64,000 nucleotides of DNA, taken from positions 2,639,490-2,703,489 of the forward strand of contig NZ_SJPP01000001.1 of assembly GCF_007860075.1 (NCBI RefSeq). The letters are read 5' to 3'. The stretch comes from Symmachiella macrocystis. Lineage in GTDB: Bacteria; Planctomycetota; Planctomycetia; Planctomycetales; Planctomycetaceae. The notes below the pieces were generated by a model that ran no database searches, had not been told where the DNA came from, and saw only the letters and a list, made by a program, of their open reading frames with translations. The first letter of the stretch is position 1. The number at the start of each line of letters is the position of its first letter. A program made the translations under genes and the position numbers. This document shows, one piece after another, positions 8,787 through 18,750 of this stretch.

Positions 8787-9806
8787 ATGCAGATCATCCC
8801 GTTAGTCCGAGCGAAGTACGTCTATGCCTATGGGGCGGTACTCGATCGTCTCGGAGCACCTCGGCGGCGTCTGCTTGAGCGGGTCGGACTGTCCGAGCGA
8901 GTCCTAGAAGATCCGGAAGCCATCATTCCAGCCCACCAAGCGTGGGGCTTCATCGGATCGGCAGCCCAGAGCGAGGGGATCGATGATCTCGGTCTGGCGG
9001 CAGGAGACATCTCGATTCAAGATTATGGTGCATTCTCCGAGCAGCTTCTCCAAATGCCAAATCTGAATCAGGCACTGGAAGCGTTTTGCCAGCTGGCGCT
9101 TCACGAGTATTCTCGTGCCGATTTCTATGTATCACGATCGGAGCGTGGGACCTGGTTCTGTCGCGGGCCGATAGATGGTGAGGAAGCTGAGAAGAAGCAT
9201 GTCGAGCTTCTTGTCCTGACCATGATGATCGCCACTGTACGATTGGCAGCTGGGCCGGATTGGAATCCACTGACGGTTTTTCTTCAGACCAAAGATTCAA
9301 ACCGAGTTGAACAGCACCATCTCTTTTCGAATTCGACAGTTCGCTTCGGAAGTCAAGTCACCGCGTTCGAGGTTCCGCAGCATCTTCTACCCCAGCAACT
9401 ACATCCAAAGGTGTTCCCCCAAGATGACCAGAAGTACAACCGCTTGAAACACGAGTTTTCCGTTGCCATTCGCCAGGTTGTTGGTGGGATGCTTTGTAAT
9501 GGTGCACCGAAGATCCAATTAGTTGCCGATGCGGTCGGGGAAAGTGTGCGAACGCTTCAGCGACGCTTATCAGAAATCGACGCGACGTTCTCAGGCATCC
9601 TGGAAGAAGCAAGGATGCAATCGGCTCAAAACATGATTGCCCAGAGCGACTACAAGCTCAAAGAAATCGCACACCGACTTGGATACTCCGATCAAGCGCA
9701 CTTCACACGTGCCTTTCGACGCTGGACTGGAGTGTCGCCAAGTACCTTTCGGACCGGCAAGGCACAAACCGACGCCGTGTCATTGAAACCGCGTCGACCT
9801 AGGTAG
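8787..9806 (+). CDS. AraC-family transcriptional regulator
   Basis: This 339-residue protein has an N-terminal Arabinose_bd-type effector domain (roughly residues 15-205) and a C-terminal pair of helix-turn-helix motifs (about 235-330). The latter include VADAVGESVRTLQRRLSE and IAHRLGYSDQAHFTRAFRRW, the AraC signature. The start MQIIPLVRAKYVYAYG matches the usual start of this subfamily (OruR/ArgR-like AraC regulators). It is divergent from the DUF3299-amidohydrolase-PhoD-porin run and probably controls it. The direct repeats at its own start codon suggest feedback control. The effector is unknown. Confidence 0.88.
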   Translation: MQIIPLVRAKYVYAYGAVLDRLGAPRRRLLERVGLSERVLEDPEAIIPAHQAWGFIGSAAQSEGIDDLGLAAGDISIQDYGAFSEQLLQMPNLNQALEAFCQLALHEYSRADFYVSRSERGTWFCRGPIDGEEAEKKHVELLVLTMMIATVRLAAGPDWNPLTVFLQTKDSNRVEQHHLFSNSTVRFGSQVTAFEVPQHLLPQQLHPKVFPQDDQKYNRLKHEFSVAIRQVVGGMLCNGAPKIQLVADAVGESVRTLQRRLSEIDATFSGILEEARMQSAQNMIAQSDYKLKEIAHRLGYSDQAHFTRAFRRWTGVSPSTFRTGKAQTDAVSLKPRRPR

Positions 9807-10561
9807 GGCACATCGAAGCACACATTCCGGGTTAAGTCATTAATCTTTCCATTTTTGCCCCAACTCGGGCGACGGCCCATAACTCCGTGTATCGGTGGAG
9901 GCAATTGTGTCAGAAACTCGTCTCACCAATCAACTTGCCAGAAACTCGTAAAACGTGCACACGATGACACGCCCGATTGGTCCGCGAAATCTCGTCTTTT
10001 CCGAGACTGCCGCTAGCGATCTACATCCGCCACAACCAAGCGTAACAGCAATCGGTAAACTCCACTGTCGGAAACAACGCGGGCCTTGTCGGCACTTTGC
10101 TTATGTCGCCCCGCAACTTTTCAATGCAAAAATCCCAGATGGCCTACCTAAGATAACATGCCCGCGAAAATGGGGAGGTCCCCCCCCCCCTGCTGCTAGT
10201 GACCATAGCTCCTCCCCAGACACGCCCTTGCTCGCGCGTCTCTTCACCCGCGCACCCGCCAAACAATCGCCCGCCATGCTGCCCAGAAACAGGCCGCAAA
10301 CGACGCCCAAACAGGCCGGCCGATCGCTGCGCCCAGTCGCGTCACTAGGGGGTGCGCGTCACGCGCGCATACACGCGTACGCACGCAAGCGGGCGCGCGC
10401 GAGGCGGTGATTTTTTCCCAAAGTAATTGCAACTCAATATCGCAATTACCGGTTACGTCGCCAACTATTTTTGGATCGTCGACGTAAGTCCGTAATGGCA
10501 TAGGCGAATCTGTAACACGATTACGCTTAGCTATTCAGAGGCTTCGCGATTATCGCTGAAA
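9807..10561. other. 750-bp non-coding border of the first island, with a dispersed-repeat copy
   Basis: No supported gene. Near 10248-10345 is a GC-rich stretch (GCCAAACAATCGCCC, AACAGGCCGCAAACGA, CACTAGGGGGTGCGCG). It recurs in diverged form at about 60577-60680. AGAAACTCGT occurs twice near 9911 and 9942. The stretch probably marks an old insertion boundary. Confidence 0.5.
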
Positions 10562-10576
10562 GCCTAAACGAAAAAC

Positions 10577-11295
<719 letters not shown>

Positions 11296-11297
11296 GG

Positions 11298-11351
11298 CCC
11301 GCCAACCACGAACCGCCGGAGCTGCGCGCGCCGGCGGCTGTTGTTGGCGGG
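11298..11351 (+). other. Two-tier hairpin after the ATPase gene
   Basis: An outer stem pairs CCCGCCAAC (11298-11306) with GTTGGCGGG (11343-11351). An inner stem pairs CCGCCGG (11313-11319) with CCGGCGG (11331-11337) around an 11-base loop. The inner hairpin recurs after the next gene with 22 of 25 bases identical. There is no U-run, so it is not a standard intrinsic terminator. Confidence 0.6.
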
Positions 11352-11396
11352 TTGTTTCCCGCCTGTTTGTTCCCTGTAGGGGACAGAAAGCAAAAC

Positions 11397-11454
11397 GGCC
11401 CGGACGGAGTCTGAACCACTCCGTCGGGCCTATCACCCCAATCTGCGATAGGAG
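11397..11454 (+). promoter_or_regulatory. Structured leader of the ArdC-like gene, RBS sequestered
   Basis: A 12-bp stem with one bulged G pairs GGCCCG and ACGGAG (11397-11409) with CTCCGT and CGGGCC (11419-11430). A second stem pairs CCTATC (11429-11434) with GATAGG (11447-11452), which contains most of the Shine-Dalgarno sequence AGGAG. The start codon is at 11464. The stems overlap by two C residues, as in the leader at 10577. Confidence 0.55.
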
Positions 11455-11463
11455 ATTGAAGCG

Positions 11464-12306
11464 ATGAAGAAATTCTATGGGAAGGCTGAATCGGCAGCAA
11501 ACGTAATCCTGGACGCGTTCCAAAGTCCCGGACAATTGCCGGCGGCGCTGGCGCCGATTTTCATTCAACGCAAGGCGGACATTCCGTGCCGCAAGTGGTC
11601 CTGGAATAACCAGCTGATCACGGCCTTGATGGGTCACGGCGACGCGCGTGGGTTCCGCCAGTGGCAACAGGTCGACCGCCACGTCCGCAAAGGGGAAAAG
11701 TCGTTTACGATCCTGTCACCGGTCACCAAGAAAATCAAAGACAAGCAAACCGGCGAAGACAAAATCGCCGTGATTGGCTTCAAGTGGACGGCTGTTTTCG
11801 GCTATTCGCAGACGGACGGCGAACCGCTGCCGGGCGAAGCGGAGCTAAACAACTGGCTCGCCGAGTTGCCCTTGCGCGAAGTCGCTGATTCCTGGGGCCT
11901 GAAAGTCGAAGCGTTCAACGGGCAATTCGGCAAGGCCTTGGGCTGGTTTCAGCACACCGTCAGCGGAGAGGGGCGGGCGATTGCGGTGGGCGTGGAAAAC
12001 CTCTCCACGTGGTGCCACGAAATGATCCACGCGGCCGATTGTCGCTTGGGCAATCTCACCGAGAAGGGCCAGCACTGGAAAAGCGAAACGGTCGCAGAGC
12101 TGGGGGGCGCCGTATTGCTCAAAGTCTTGGGATACGACCTGGACGCCGATCTAGGCGGTTGCTGGGGGTACATCGAGCATTATGCCAAAGACGCGGAGAT
12201 CGAACCGCTGGCGGCCTGCCAGAAAGTCCTCAAGCGGATGTGCGATGCGGTTGCGTTGATTTTAGATAGCGCTGAGCAATTGGCCGAGCAACCCGCCACG
12301 GCCTGA
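11464..12306 (+). CDS. ArdC-like antirestriction protein (ssDNA-binding domain plus zincin)
   Basis: This 280-residue protein matches the ArdC layout. The N-terminal ssDNA-binding domain includes PCRKWSWNNQLITALMGHGD, FRQWQQVDRHVRKGEKSF and ILSPVTKK. The C-terminal zincin-like domain has the HExxH motif in WCHEMIHAAD (His185) and a downstream acidic ligand in SETVAELGG. ArdC proteins protect incoming plasmid or conjugative DNA from host restriction. That suits its place in a small mobile island between an ATPase and a recombinase. The protease motif is intact. Translation is probably set by the hairpin leader. Confidence 0.8.
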   Translation: MKKFYGKAESAANVILDAFQSPGQLPAALAPIFIQRKADIPCRKWSWNNQLITALMGHGDARGFRQWQQVDRHVRKGEKSFTILSPVTKKIKDKQTGEDKIAVIGFKWTAVFGYSQTDGEPLPGEAELNNWLAELPLREVADSWGLKVEAFNGQFGKALGWFQHTVSGEGRAIAVGVENLSTWCHEMIHAADCRLGNLTEKGQHWKSETVAELGGAVLLKVLGYDLDADLGGCWGYIEHYAKDAEIEPLAACQKVLKRMCDAVALILDSAEQLAEQPATA

Positions 12307-12321
12307 GCGTAGCACCGATCA

Positions 12322-12346
12322 CCGCCGGAACCGCGCTCGCCGGCGG
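12322..12346 (+). other. Hairpin after the ArdC-like gene
   Basis: CCGCCGG (12322-12328) pairs with CCGGCGG (12340-12346) across an 11-base loop. Stem sequence, loop length and most loop bases equal those of the inner hairpin at 11313-11337. Confidence 0.6.
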
Positions 12347-12393
12347 GACTCGGCGTTACTTTTCCCAGCCCCCTTTTGAAGGAATCGAGAAAC

Positions 12394-13374
12394 ATGGCAA
12401 CTGCACTTGAGAGAACCGACGTTCACCGCCCCAGCGTCATCGACCCGGCTGATTATCAGTTCATCGCCGTCGAATACGACCGCACCGACGACCCGGGCGA
12501 AGTGGCGATGCTGGCCGAACAACGCCGCATCTTGTGGGAATTCATGCAGCGGACCGGCGCGATGTACAGCCGACACCGCCACGGCGGCAATTGCCACGTC
12601 TGCGGCGCGCATTGCCTTTACACCGCCGCATTCTGGCACCAGCCAACCAACACGCTCATCCGCACCGGTTTCGATTGTGCCGAAAAGCTGGATATGGGAG
12701 ACCCGGACATCTTCCGCACATTCCGCAAGACGATTGGCGACGCGCTGCAGCGGAAGGCGGGCAAGGCCAAGGCGCAAGCCCTATTGACTGAGTTGGGCCT
12801 GTCCGCCGCGTGGGAGATCTACACCGGCCCGGACTGGACGTGGCACGACTGTGGGAAGTGGTCCGCCAAACATCAGGCCCAGTTGGCGATTGATTCCCGT
12901 ATCGGCCGCATTAAGCGGCTGGTGGCCAACGTGATCCGCTTCGGCGACATCCCGGAATTTGCTGAGAAGCAATTGCGGGAATTGCTGGAAATTGGTTTCG
13001 ACTATGAAGCCGAACTGCAATTCCGCCGCCAGCAATTGGCCGACCGCCTGCCTGCCCCAGCGGGGAAAGTCGAGATTGTCGGCACGCTGCAGAGCATCAA
13101 AGCCGTGTTTTCGCAATACGGCGAAACGATCAAGGGGACGATTGAAACCGCCGCCGGCTGGAAGACGTTCGGCACGATCCCCCGGGCGATTCTCGACGAC
13201 CTACACGCAGCTGGCTTAATCGCTCACGGCGACTTCGGCGAGATCTGGTTGCGCAAGTCCGCCACAGTGGGCGTTCGCTTCACCGCGACCGTCACCCCCA
13301 GCGACCGCGACGAATACTTCTCGTTTTTCAAACGGCCGACGAAGCCCGCTTGCGAAATCACTGAGGCCGAATAG
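12394..13374 (+). CDS. Hypothetical island protein with N-terminal Cys/His motif
   Basis: This 326-residue protein is not recognised. The ATG at 12394 is chosen because GAAGGAA precedes it; a TTG 18 bases earlier is less likely. Near residues 65-100 it has CHVCGAHCLYTAAFW and a later FDCAEKL, a probable zinc-binding cluster. The centre is helical and charged (EKQLRELLEIGFDYEAELQF). The C-terminal 90 residues look like a small beta-rich domain, from GTLQSIKAVF to RFTATVTPSD. A short CCTT/AAGG hairpin overlaps its RBS. It lies between the ArdC-like and recombinase genes and probably serves the mobile element, perhaps by binding nucleic acid. Confidence 0.6.
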   Translation: MATALERTDVHRPSVIDPADYQFIAVEYDRTDDPGEVAMLAEQRRILWEFMQRTGAMYSRHRHGGNCHVCGAHCLYTAAFWHQPTNTLIRTGFDCAEKLDMGDPDIFRTFRKTIGDALQRKAGKAKAQALLTELGLSAAWEIYTGPDWTWHDCGKWSAKHQAQLAIDSRIGRIKRLVANVIRFGDIPEFAEKQLRELLEIGFDYEAELQFRRQQLADRLPAPAGKVEIVGTLQSIKAVFSQYGETIKGTIETAAGWKTFGTIPRAILDDLHAAGLIAHGDFGEIWLRKSATVGVRFTATVTPSDRDEYFSFFKRPTKPACEITEAE

Positions 13375-13380
13375 GCCAGC

Positions 13381-13413
13381 CGCCCGCCGGGCCAGCAATC
13401 AACCCGGCGGGCG
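13381..13413 (+). other. Perfect 11-bp hairpin after the hypothetical gene
   Basis: CGCCCGCCGGG (13381-13391) pairs perfectly with CCCGGCGGGCG (13403-13413). The loop is 11 bases, as in the hairpins after the two preceding genes. No U-run follows. Confidence 0.6.
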
Positions 13414-13544
13414 CGGGCCAAAGTGTAAAGCCTCATCCCTGATCGAAAATCGGGGCAAACCGGGAAGCAAAACAACGACTTACAGCAACAAAAAACTGTA
13501 ACGGCTGAACTACAGATCACACCTTACATTAGATAGGTAAACCC

Positions 13545-14147
13545 ATGACCCGACACATCGCGATCTATGTCCGCGTCTCCTCCAAGAAACAGGACACCAA
13601 GAGCCAGGAACCGGACCTCAAACAATGGGCCACCGCGTTCGCCGATGACATACCAGTGAAGTGGTACCGCGACCAGCAATCCGGCAAGACGATGAACCGG
13701 CCCGGCTGGAATCGATTGGAAACGGCCGTCGATGCTGGGCGGGTGTCGACGGTCGTCGTTTGGCGGCTGGACCGGTTAGGACGGACCGCCAGTGGTCTCA
13801 CGGCGCTATTTGATAAATTGGTCGGCCGCAGCATCAACCTCGTCAGCATCAAGGATGGCGTCGATCTCTCCACGCCAGCGGGCCGACTGATCGCCAACGT
13901 ATTAGCCTCCGTCGCCGCCTACGAAAACGAAGTCCGCGCGGAGCGGATCATCGCCGGTCAGTCCGTCGCCAAGGCCAATGGCAAGCGCTGGGGCGGATCA
14001 AAACCAGGCCGCCAGTTGAAGGTCGCGGATGAGCAAATCGCCATTATTCATCGCATGTGCCGCGAGGGGGCCAGCAAGTCTGCCATGGCTCGGGCGACGG
14101 GATTATCGCGACCGACTGTTTACGCGGTGTTGGAGAAAAATGAGTGA
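13545..14147 (+). CDS. Small serine recombinase (resolvase/invertase family)
   Basis: The 200-residue protein has the catalytic motif YVRVSSKKQ with nucleophile Ser12, and the second signature VVWRLDRLGRTASGL. It also has the long E-helix region LASVAAYENEVRAERI and a C-terminal HTH, MCREGASKSAMARATGL followed by SRPTVYAVL. The length and layout match Tn3/Hin-type resolvases. It probably excises or inverts the surrounding island. It ends the 10.6-14.1 kb run and lies just before a tRNA-like fragment that could be an attachment site. Confidence 0.9.
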   Translation: MTRHIAIYVRVSSKKQDTKSQEPDLKQWATAFADDIPVKWYRDQQSGKTMNRPGWNRLETAVDAGRVSTVVVWRLDRLGRTASGLTALFDKLVGRSINLVSIKDGVDLSTPAGRLIANVLASVAAYENEVRAERIIAGQSVAKANGKRWGGSKPGRQLKVADEQIAIIHRMCREGASKSAMARATGLSRPTVYAVLEKNE

Positions 14148-14661
14148 GAGGGGCAATAAACGTGAAGCTGAATTCGATGACAAGAAAAACGCGTAGTTCC
14201 CCTCAACGCCCACCCAATGGTATCGTTGAATCAGGACCGGCTTCCTTGAAGCGGGAACGCCCCAACAATTCCAGAGTCTCATAACCTTGGGGGCACAGGT
14301 TCGAATCCCGTTGACGTCGCTGGTGGAAGAGTTTTCGTGGGTGGTGGTTATTTATTTCAATTGTCTGGCGGAGCCTCGTGAAGATGTTTGTAGCGTATGC
14401 GAAATCTGGTGGGTACGATGCGGTTTGGCAAGTTGGGAGTCGCTTGAAATGATGGTTGGTGTAGTTTGCCACCGTGGCTTCGCGAAGGCGGTCGAATTGA
14501 ACTACGCCGGTTCAGTGAGCTTGACAACTGCAGGCGGCTTATGCCTAGGCTTGTGAAATCAGATCAGATGTCATCCAGGAAATGTCGGCTTATTCTATAA
14601 TAGGTGTGACACCGTATTCTGATCCGGACTGATATTCTCACTTACCGAGCAAAGACGAGCT
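14148..14661. other. Island right border with tRNA-like fragment
   Basis: Positions 14277-14320 read CTCATAACC, then about 16 bases, then GGTTCGAATCCCGTTGACG. This resembles the anticodon loop and T-arm of a tRNA carrying CAU. The anticodon stem does not pair and no acceptor or D-arm is present, so it is not a complete tRNA gene. It may be an attachment-site remnant. The rest of the 514 bp holds nothing recognisable. Confidence 0.4.
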
Positions 14662-16728
14662 ATGCGAAAAACACTTTACATGGTTGTCGCTCTATACTTC
14701 TTGTGTGCTGGTCGCGTCGACGCGGCGACTGAGACAATGGCGTTGATCGCGCCCGGCGAGGCGGCGCCAGTAATTGTGATCGGTAAAAACGCTTCGGAAG
14801 CAGAAAGGTACGCTGCCGACGAGATGTCTGTGCATTTGGAATTGATCACAGGGAGGAGAATCGAGATTCTCCACGATCAACAGAAATCCATCGACAACGT
14901 AAAAGTCATCGCGCTAGGCCAAAGCAAGCTGACCGACGACGAGAGCATCGCCGAATTGAACGTTGAGCAATACGTAATCGATATTCAGCCCCAGCGACTA
15001 GTCATTGTGGGCGGTCGCCGACCGGCATCACCAGGCCGCCCCGCCAGAGATTCCGGGACGTTGTACGGAGTGTATGAATTTTTAGAGAGTCTTGGTGTTC
15101 GGTGGTATCGGCCGGAACCTTGGGGTGCGCATATCCCCAAAATGACTGAAATCAAACTGCCGGAGGGGAAAACGATTTCGTCGATACCGCCTTTTCAGAC
15201 GCGTTCGACCATGGGCGGCGGCATGTCCTATTCCCGGGAAGAAACACGCAAAGATATTGAACTCGCACAGATTTGGGCAGTCCGCAATCGCACCAACTCT
15301 GGCTATGGCTCACCTAGCATCGGAGTGAGATTCGGCGGCATGGAACAGCACGAGACAGGGCGACACAATTGGCCGTATTTGATTCCTGCGTCGGAATACT
15401 TTGAGGAGCACCCCGAGTATTTTGCCCTGGTTGACGGCGAACGTGTGCCGTACGACCATTGTGTTGGCAACCCAGAAGTCCAACGGATATTCGCAAAGAA
15501 ACTGATAGCCAGGGCTAAGGCGAACCCAGAACTGTCGAGCCTTTCGGTGGAGCCGAGTGATGCTCGTGGCGGAGCCTGCCAGTGCGATCTATGCCTTGCA
15601 CTGGATGAGCCACGCAACCCACGTGCTGGCGGCCGCGTGAGCAATCGAGTGTCCCGACTTGGCAATCTGGTGGCTCAGATGGTGGCTCAGGAAGCCCCTT
15701 GGCTGGAGGTACAGTGGTTGGCATATTCCAACCATACGGCTGCGCCGTCGAACGTTGACAAACTGCAGCCAAACGCACAGATCATGCTGTGTCCGATCAA
15801 CGGCTGGGACGATTGGCGAAAACCGCTGCTGGACAAGTCAAATCGACACAACGCTCTGTTTGTGCAAATGGCCAAAGATTGGGCGGCCCTAGAGCCAGCG
15901 GGCCTGACGACCTTTTTATACTACAACGGCTATGGCTGGCCCGGCCCGCTGCCGATCACTCGTACCCTTGCCGACCGTATGAGAAATTACCGCGAGCTTG
16001 GCATTCGGGGGCACTACCTGCCAGCAGCCGTGTCGTGGGGGCCCGCCGGATTGGACTTCTACATGTATACGCGTTTGGTATGGAACCCTGATTTGGACAT
16101 CGATGCGGAGTTGGATCTCTACTATCAGAATTACTACGGTGATGCAGCCCAACCGATGAAAGCCTATCACGAACGCTTGATGATGGCCTTGAAAGACAAT
16201 CCGTATCATGTTTTTAGTGGCGGTCGGGGAATGCATATGCTGTTCACCCCGAAACTGGTCAAAGAGCTGGGCGGCTACATGGACAAAGCCCAAGCGCTCG
16301 TCATGGGGAAATCACTTTATGAGCGCAGGTTGTACGGCGTTTGGGCAGGTTATGATTTCTCGCGTCGCATTTCTGAACTGCTGGCACTTAAAAAAAGAAC
16401 GGGCACCGTGTCGGTGAAAGTTTCCGAAGATAAGCAATCAGAGTTGCCGCCCGATCTAGCCCGACCGGCCTTTGTCGGCGGTGGGTCGTACTATCAAAGT
16501 GCCGAGGCAGAGGAAGCGTATCGAGATCTGGTGAGATGGATGCGATCGGTCAATCAGGACGATCCGGTGTTTGATATGAAAAATAAGCCTCAGGACGATG
16601 CGGCTGAAATCATCTACGCGAAGCGAGGCCAGAATTTCGGCGCGCCTTTTCTCCACTACCTGCCGAGCGACGTATTGATCGGCCTTCACCAGAGCATGCG
16701 GGAAGAGGATTTGCTGAAAGACTTTTGA
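14662..16728 (+). CDS. DUF4838 exported protein, putative glycoside hydrolase-like
   Basis: The 688-residue product has a signal peptide (LYMVVALYFLCAGRVDAA). Its N-terminal alpha-glucuronidase-like domain (about 25-150) shows SEAERYAADEMSVHLELITG and GTLYGVYEFLESLGVRWYRP. DUF4838 (about 180-480) is recognised by SLSVEPSDARGGACQCDLC. Such proteins are secreted, look like TIM-barrel polysaccharide-active enzymes, and are abundant in planctomycetes. Enzyme activity has not been assigned. It is followed 175 bp later by an exported DinB-domain protein on the same strand. Exact substrate unknown. Confidence 0.82.
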   Translation: MRKTLYMVVALYFLCAGRVDAATETMALIAPGEAAPVIVIGKNASEAERYAADEMSVHLELITGRRIEILHDQQKSIDNVKVIALGQSKLTDDESIAELNVEQYVIDIQPQRLVIVGGRRPASPGRPARDSGTLYGVYEFLESLGVRWYRPEPWGAHIPKMTEIKLPEGKTISSIPPFQTRSTMGGGMSYSREETRKDIELAQIWAVRNRTNSGYGSPSIGVRFGGMEQHETGRHNWPYLIPASEYFEEHPEYFALVDGERVPYDHCVGNPEVQRIFAKKLIARAKANPELSSLSVEPSDARGGACQCDLCLALDEPRNPRAGGRVSNRVSRLGNLVAQMVAQEAPWLEVQWLAYSNHTAAPSNVDKLQPNAQIMLCPINGWDDWRKPLLDKSNRHNALFVQMAKDWAALEPAGLTTFLYYNGYGWPGPLPITRTLADRMRNYRELGIRGHYLPAAVSWGPAGLDFYMYTRLVWNPDLDIDAELDLYYQNYYGDAAQPMKAYHERLMMALKDNPYHVFSGGRGMHMLFTPKLVKELGGYMDKAQALVMGKSLYERRLYGVWAGYDFSRRISELLALKKRTGTVSVKVSEDKQSELPPDLARPAFVGGGSYYQSAEAEEAYRDLVRWMRSVNQDDPVFDMKNKPQDDAAEIIYAKRGQNFGAPFLHYLPSDVLIGLHQSMREEDLLKDF

Positions 16729-16903
16729 CAGATGCTATTGTGAAGTGACGGCGTCGTTCATATTCAGTCATCATTGCCAAGTGACTCCCTCGGAAGAGCC
16801 GGGGGCGTACCCTTGGAATTGCTGTGAAATTCAAGACCAGCGTGGTACCTTCCGTGGGACAGGCCACTATTTGGGCCAAATCACTTGTCAGGGGAATCAA
16901 CGA

Positions 16904-18103
16904 ATGCTTCGCAAACCAATGATCCTTACCAGCCTTGTTCTATTTACATGCCCGTTGCTCGTTAATTCCGCGACGTTACGGGCCGCTGACGGCGACCCAC
17001 TGGCAATCCGCAATTGGCCCGGAGATATGGTTTCGCTGGAAAGCCACTGGGGGTTCCACGTCGTCATCAATCCCGACGGAAACGCCCTGAAACAGCTGCC
17101 TCGCGCACCCGATCAATCAGTTTCGACTTCTGAAACAATCGATCACTACCTCACGCGTAAGCCGAATGCCGCAAAGGCCGCTTGGGTTCCCTCAGCAGCG
17201 TTCACCGAAACGGACCCCAATGCAATTCACATCAAGACGTTGCCGGCAAAGGGTGACAGTGCAAATCCCCTGCTGCTGGAAGTTGACGGGACGCGCCTCG
17301 CGTTTATACCAGACGAATGTTTGGCGGCGCCTGCGGACGTTCTCGTGAACGACATGAAATCTGTGGATCTACTTGTGCTCTCGACCGCTGATCCATCGCG
17401 GCTGACCGACCCCCGCGTGATCGCACTCGTGAAATCGATTGCTCCGCGATTGGTACTGCTTAGCAATATTGACGCTGGCCAACGGGAAAGCGCTGAAACG
17501 TTTCGCAAGGCCATCGGTGCGGAGGAGGAAGTAATGCGGACCGACCACAACACACTTGCCGTCTCCCAATCACGCAGCCCGGAATACCAAACACAGGTTG
17601 TTGTACTCGACGATTCGCCTTGGCTGATGCCCGATGAATTGGCGACGTTATTTGCCGGGATGGAAAAATCCAATCGTAACTCGCAGAAGGTGTTCGCCAA
17701 ACTCTCGCCGCTGCAATTGAACTTTCGGCCAGGGAATGGCACACATACACCACGATGGAATACCGAACATATGATGGGCCGGCAACTGCTGTTTTTCTCG
17801 CAGATTTATCATGCCCAGAAACCGGCGATTCCAGTGATGGACCTCAATCCAAAACAGATGCCGCCCGACTATATGGCAGCGCACTCAGATTGGGACGGCG
17901 GCGAGGAAGCCCGGCAAACGCAACGTGTCAGCGATTTCACACAGCGTTTCGCCTATTTGCTCGACGGCCTGAACCTGGACCAAAAGGCCCCCGGAAGTCG
18001 CTGGACGCCCCGCCGTTTGCTCAAGCAAATGGAAAGCCATTACAACGAACACACCGCCAATACGATCAAAAAGTTCGACCTACCGGATTGGCCCAAGGAG
18101 TGA
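16904..18103 (+). CDS. Exported two-domain protein with C-terminal DinB-like domain
   Basis: The start is set at 16904 (MLRKPMILTSL), which opens a signal peptide ending in LLVNSATLRAAD; an earlier frame from 16745 has no such feature. The 399-residue protein has an N-terminal domain (about 60-230) resembling an MBL-like sandwich without obvious metal residues. Its C-terminal DinB-like four-helix bundle is seen in EHMMGRQLLFFSQIYH and RRLLKQMESHYNEHTANTI, where His residues could hold a metal. Planctomycetes encode many such secreted proteins of unknown role. Co-directional with the DUF4838 gene. Confidence 0.65.
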   Translation: MLRKPMILTSLVLFTCPLLVNSATLRAADGDPLAIRNWPGDMVSLESHWGFHVVINPDGNALKQLPRAPDQSVSTSETIDHYLTRKPNAAKAAWVPSAAFTETDPNAIHIKTLPAKGDSANPLLLEVDGTRLAFIPDECLAAPADVLVNDMKSVDLLVLSTADPSRLTDPRVIALVKSIAPRLVLLSNIDAGQRESAETFRKAIGAEEEVMRTDHNTLAVSQSRSPEYQTQVVVLDDSPWLMPDELATLFAGMEKSNRNSQKVFAKLSPLQLNFRPGNGTHTPRWNTEHMMGRQLLFFSQIYHAQKPAIPVMDLNPKQMPPDYMAAHSDWDGGEEARQTQRVSDFTQRFAYLLDGLNLDQKAPGSRWTPRRLLKQMESHYNEHTANTIKKFDLPDWPKE

Positions 18104-18187
18104 TGCAGCTACCAAGATTCTGCAGTTCTGAGCATATTGAGCACGAACGCGGACAAATCGATGCTGTATCGATCCCGTAATGTCTTA

Positions 18188-18376
18188 TCAACTCGACGCA
18201 TTTCTTCCTTCGATGATCGCCATGATTTCCGCTTTCAAGTCCGCCGGTATAACAAGCCATAGTTCGATCAATCGAGCCAAGTCGTCATCAACTGCGCCGT
18301 ATTCTGCGCCACACTTGCAGCAAACCTGCGTATTCCCCGGGGGAAACGCCGTTTGCTCGAATCCTGTCCCCGCCAC
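18188..18376 (-). CDS. Small zinc-ribbon-like ORF at an att-like site (doubtful)
   Basis: This 62-codon frame encodes NTQVCCKCGAEYG followed by VDDDLARLIELW and LPADLK-like sequence (IPADLKAEIMAIIEG). I recall similar short planctomycete peptides lying beside tRNA-derived sequence. The first residues, MAGTGFEQTAF, come from reading a tRNA T-arm backwards, so at least the N-terminus is an artefact. Treat as a possible remnant, not a sure gene. Confidence 0.3.
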   Translation of the reverse strand: MAGTGFEQTAFPPGNTQVCCKCGAEYGAVDDDLARLIELWLVIPADLKAEIMAIIEGRNASS

Positions 18377-18660
18377 TTAACGCACGCCTTCGAAATGAAT
18401 CCGTACCCACGTGTAGACGAATCAAGCCGAGGTCTTCGGCCTCGGTTTTTTGCGTTGGTACGGGTTTTGTGGACGAGGGCTGCGGCGAATGTTTCGCTCG
18501 TTGTTTGGGACGTGAGAAAATCACGTGCGAAGACTCTTGGCCAGGGCATGGAACGGTTTTGCCCAAAGTCTCTGGTGTCTCTGCTTTTTGCCGACCTTCG
18601 TGTTATGAGTTGGCCGGTCGGGTTATGAGGCGCGTCAGCCGGAAATTCGATGGCCGTTTG
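18350..18660 (+). repeat. Dispersed planctomycete repeat, copy near 18.5 kb, with tRNA 3'-end-like start
   Basis: The segment begins CTCGAATCCTGTCCCCGCCA, like a tRNA T-arm and acceptor end. It continues TTAACGCACGCC, then a terminator hairpin, and ends with two GTTATGAG boxes (18601 and 18621). The same order (TTAACGCATGCG, AAGCCGAGG hairpin, GTTGGTA, TCTCTGCT, GTTATGGG/GTTATGAG) is present at 33990-34260, and the last part again near 60740. Confidence 0.6.
18426..18451 (+). terminator. Intrinsic terminator
   Basis: GCCGAGG-TCTTCGG-CCTCGGT folds into a GC stem with a small loop and is followed by six T residues. It is the best intrinsic terminator seen in the window, although its neighbouring transcript is unclear. 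Confidence 0.7.
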
Positions 18661-18750
18661 AGACAGCACAATTCAAACTGTCATTATTTTGTCAGTTCAA
18701 GCTAGGCCCCTAGTTGCTCTTCGGCTGCTCAAACGGCTTTTCTCAGAGGC

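Noticed and set aside
9955-10410. 151-codon frame in the GC-rich border
   Set aside because: Runs through the dispersed repeat and low-complexity GC sequence; the protein has no features.
14230-14330. Complete tRNA gene
   Set aside because: Only anticodon-loop-like and T-arm-like parts are present; the anticodon stem does not pair and the D-arm and acceptor stem are missing.
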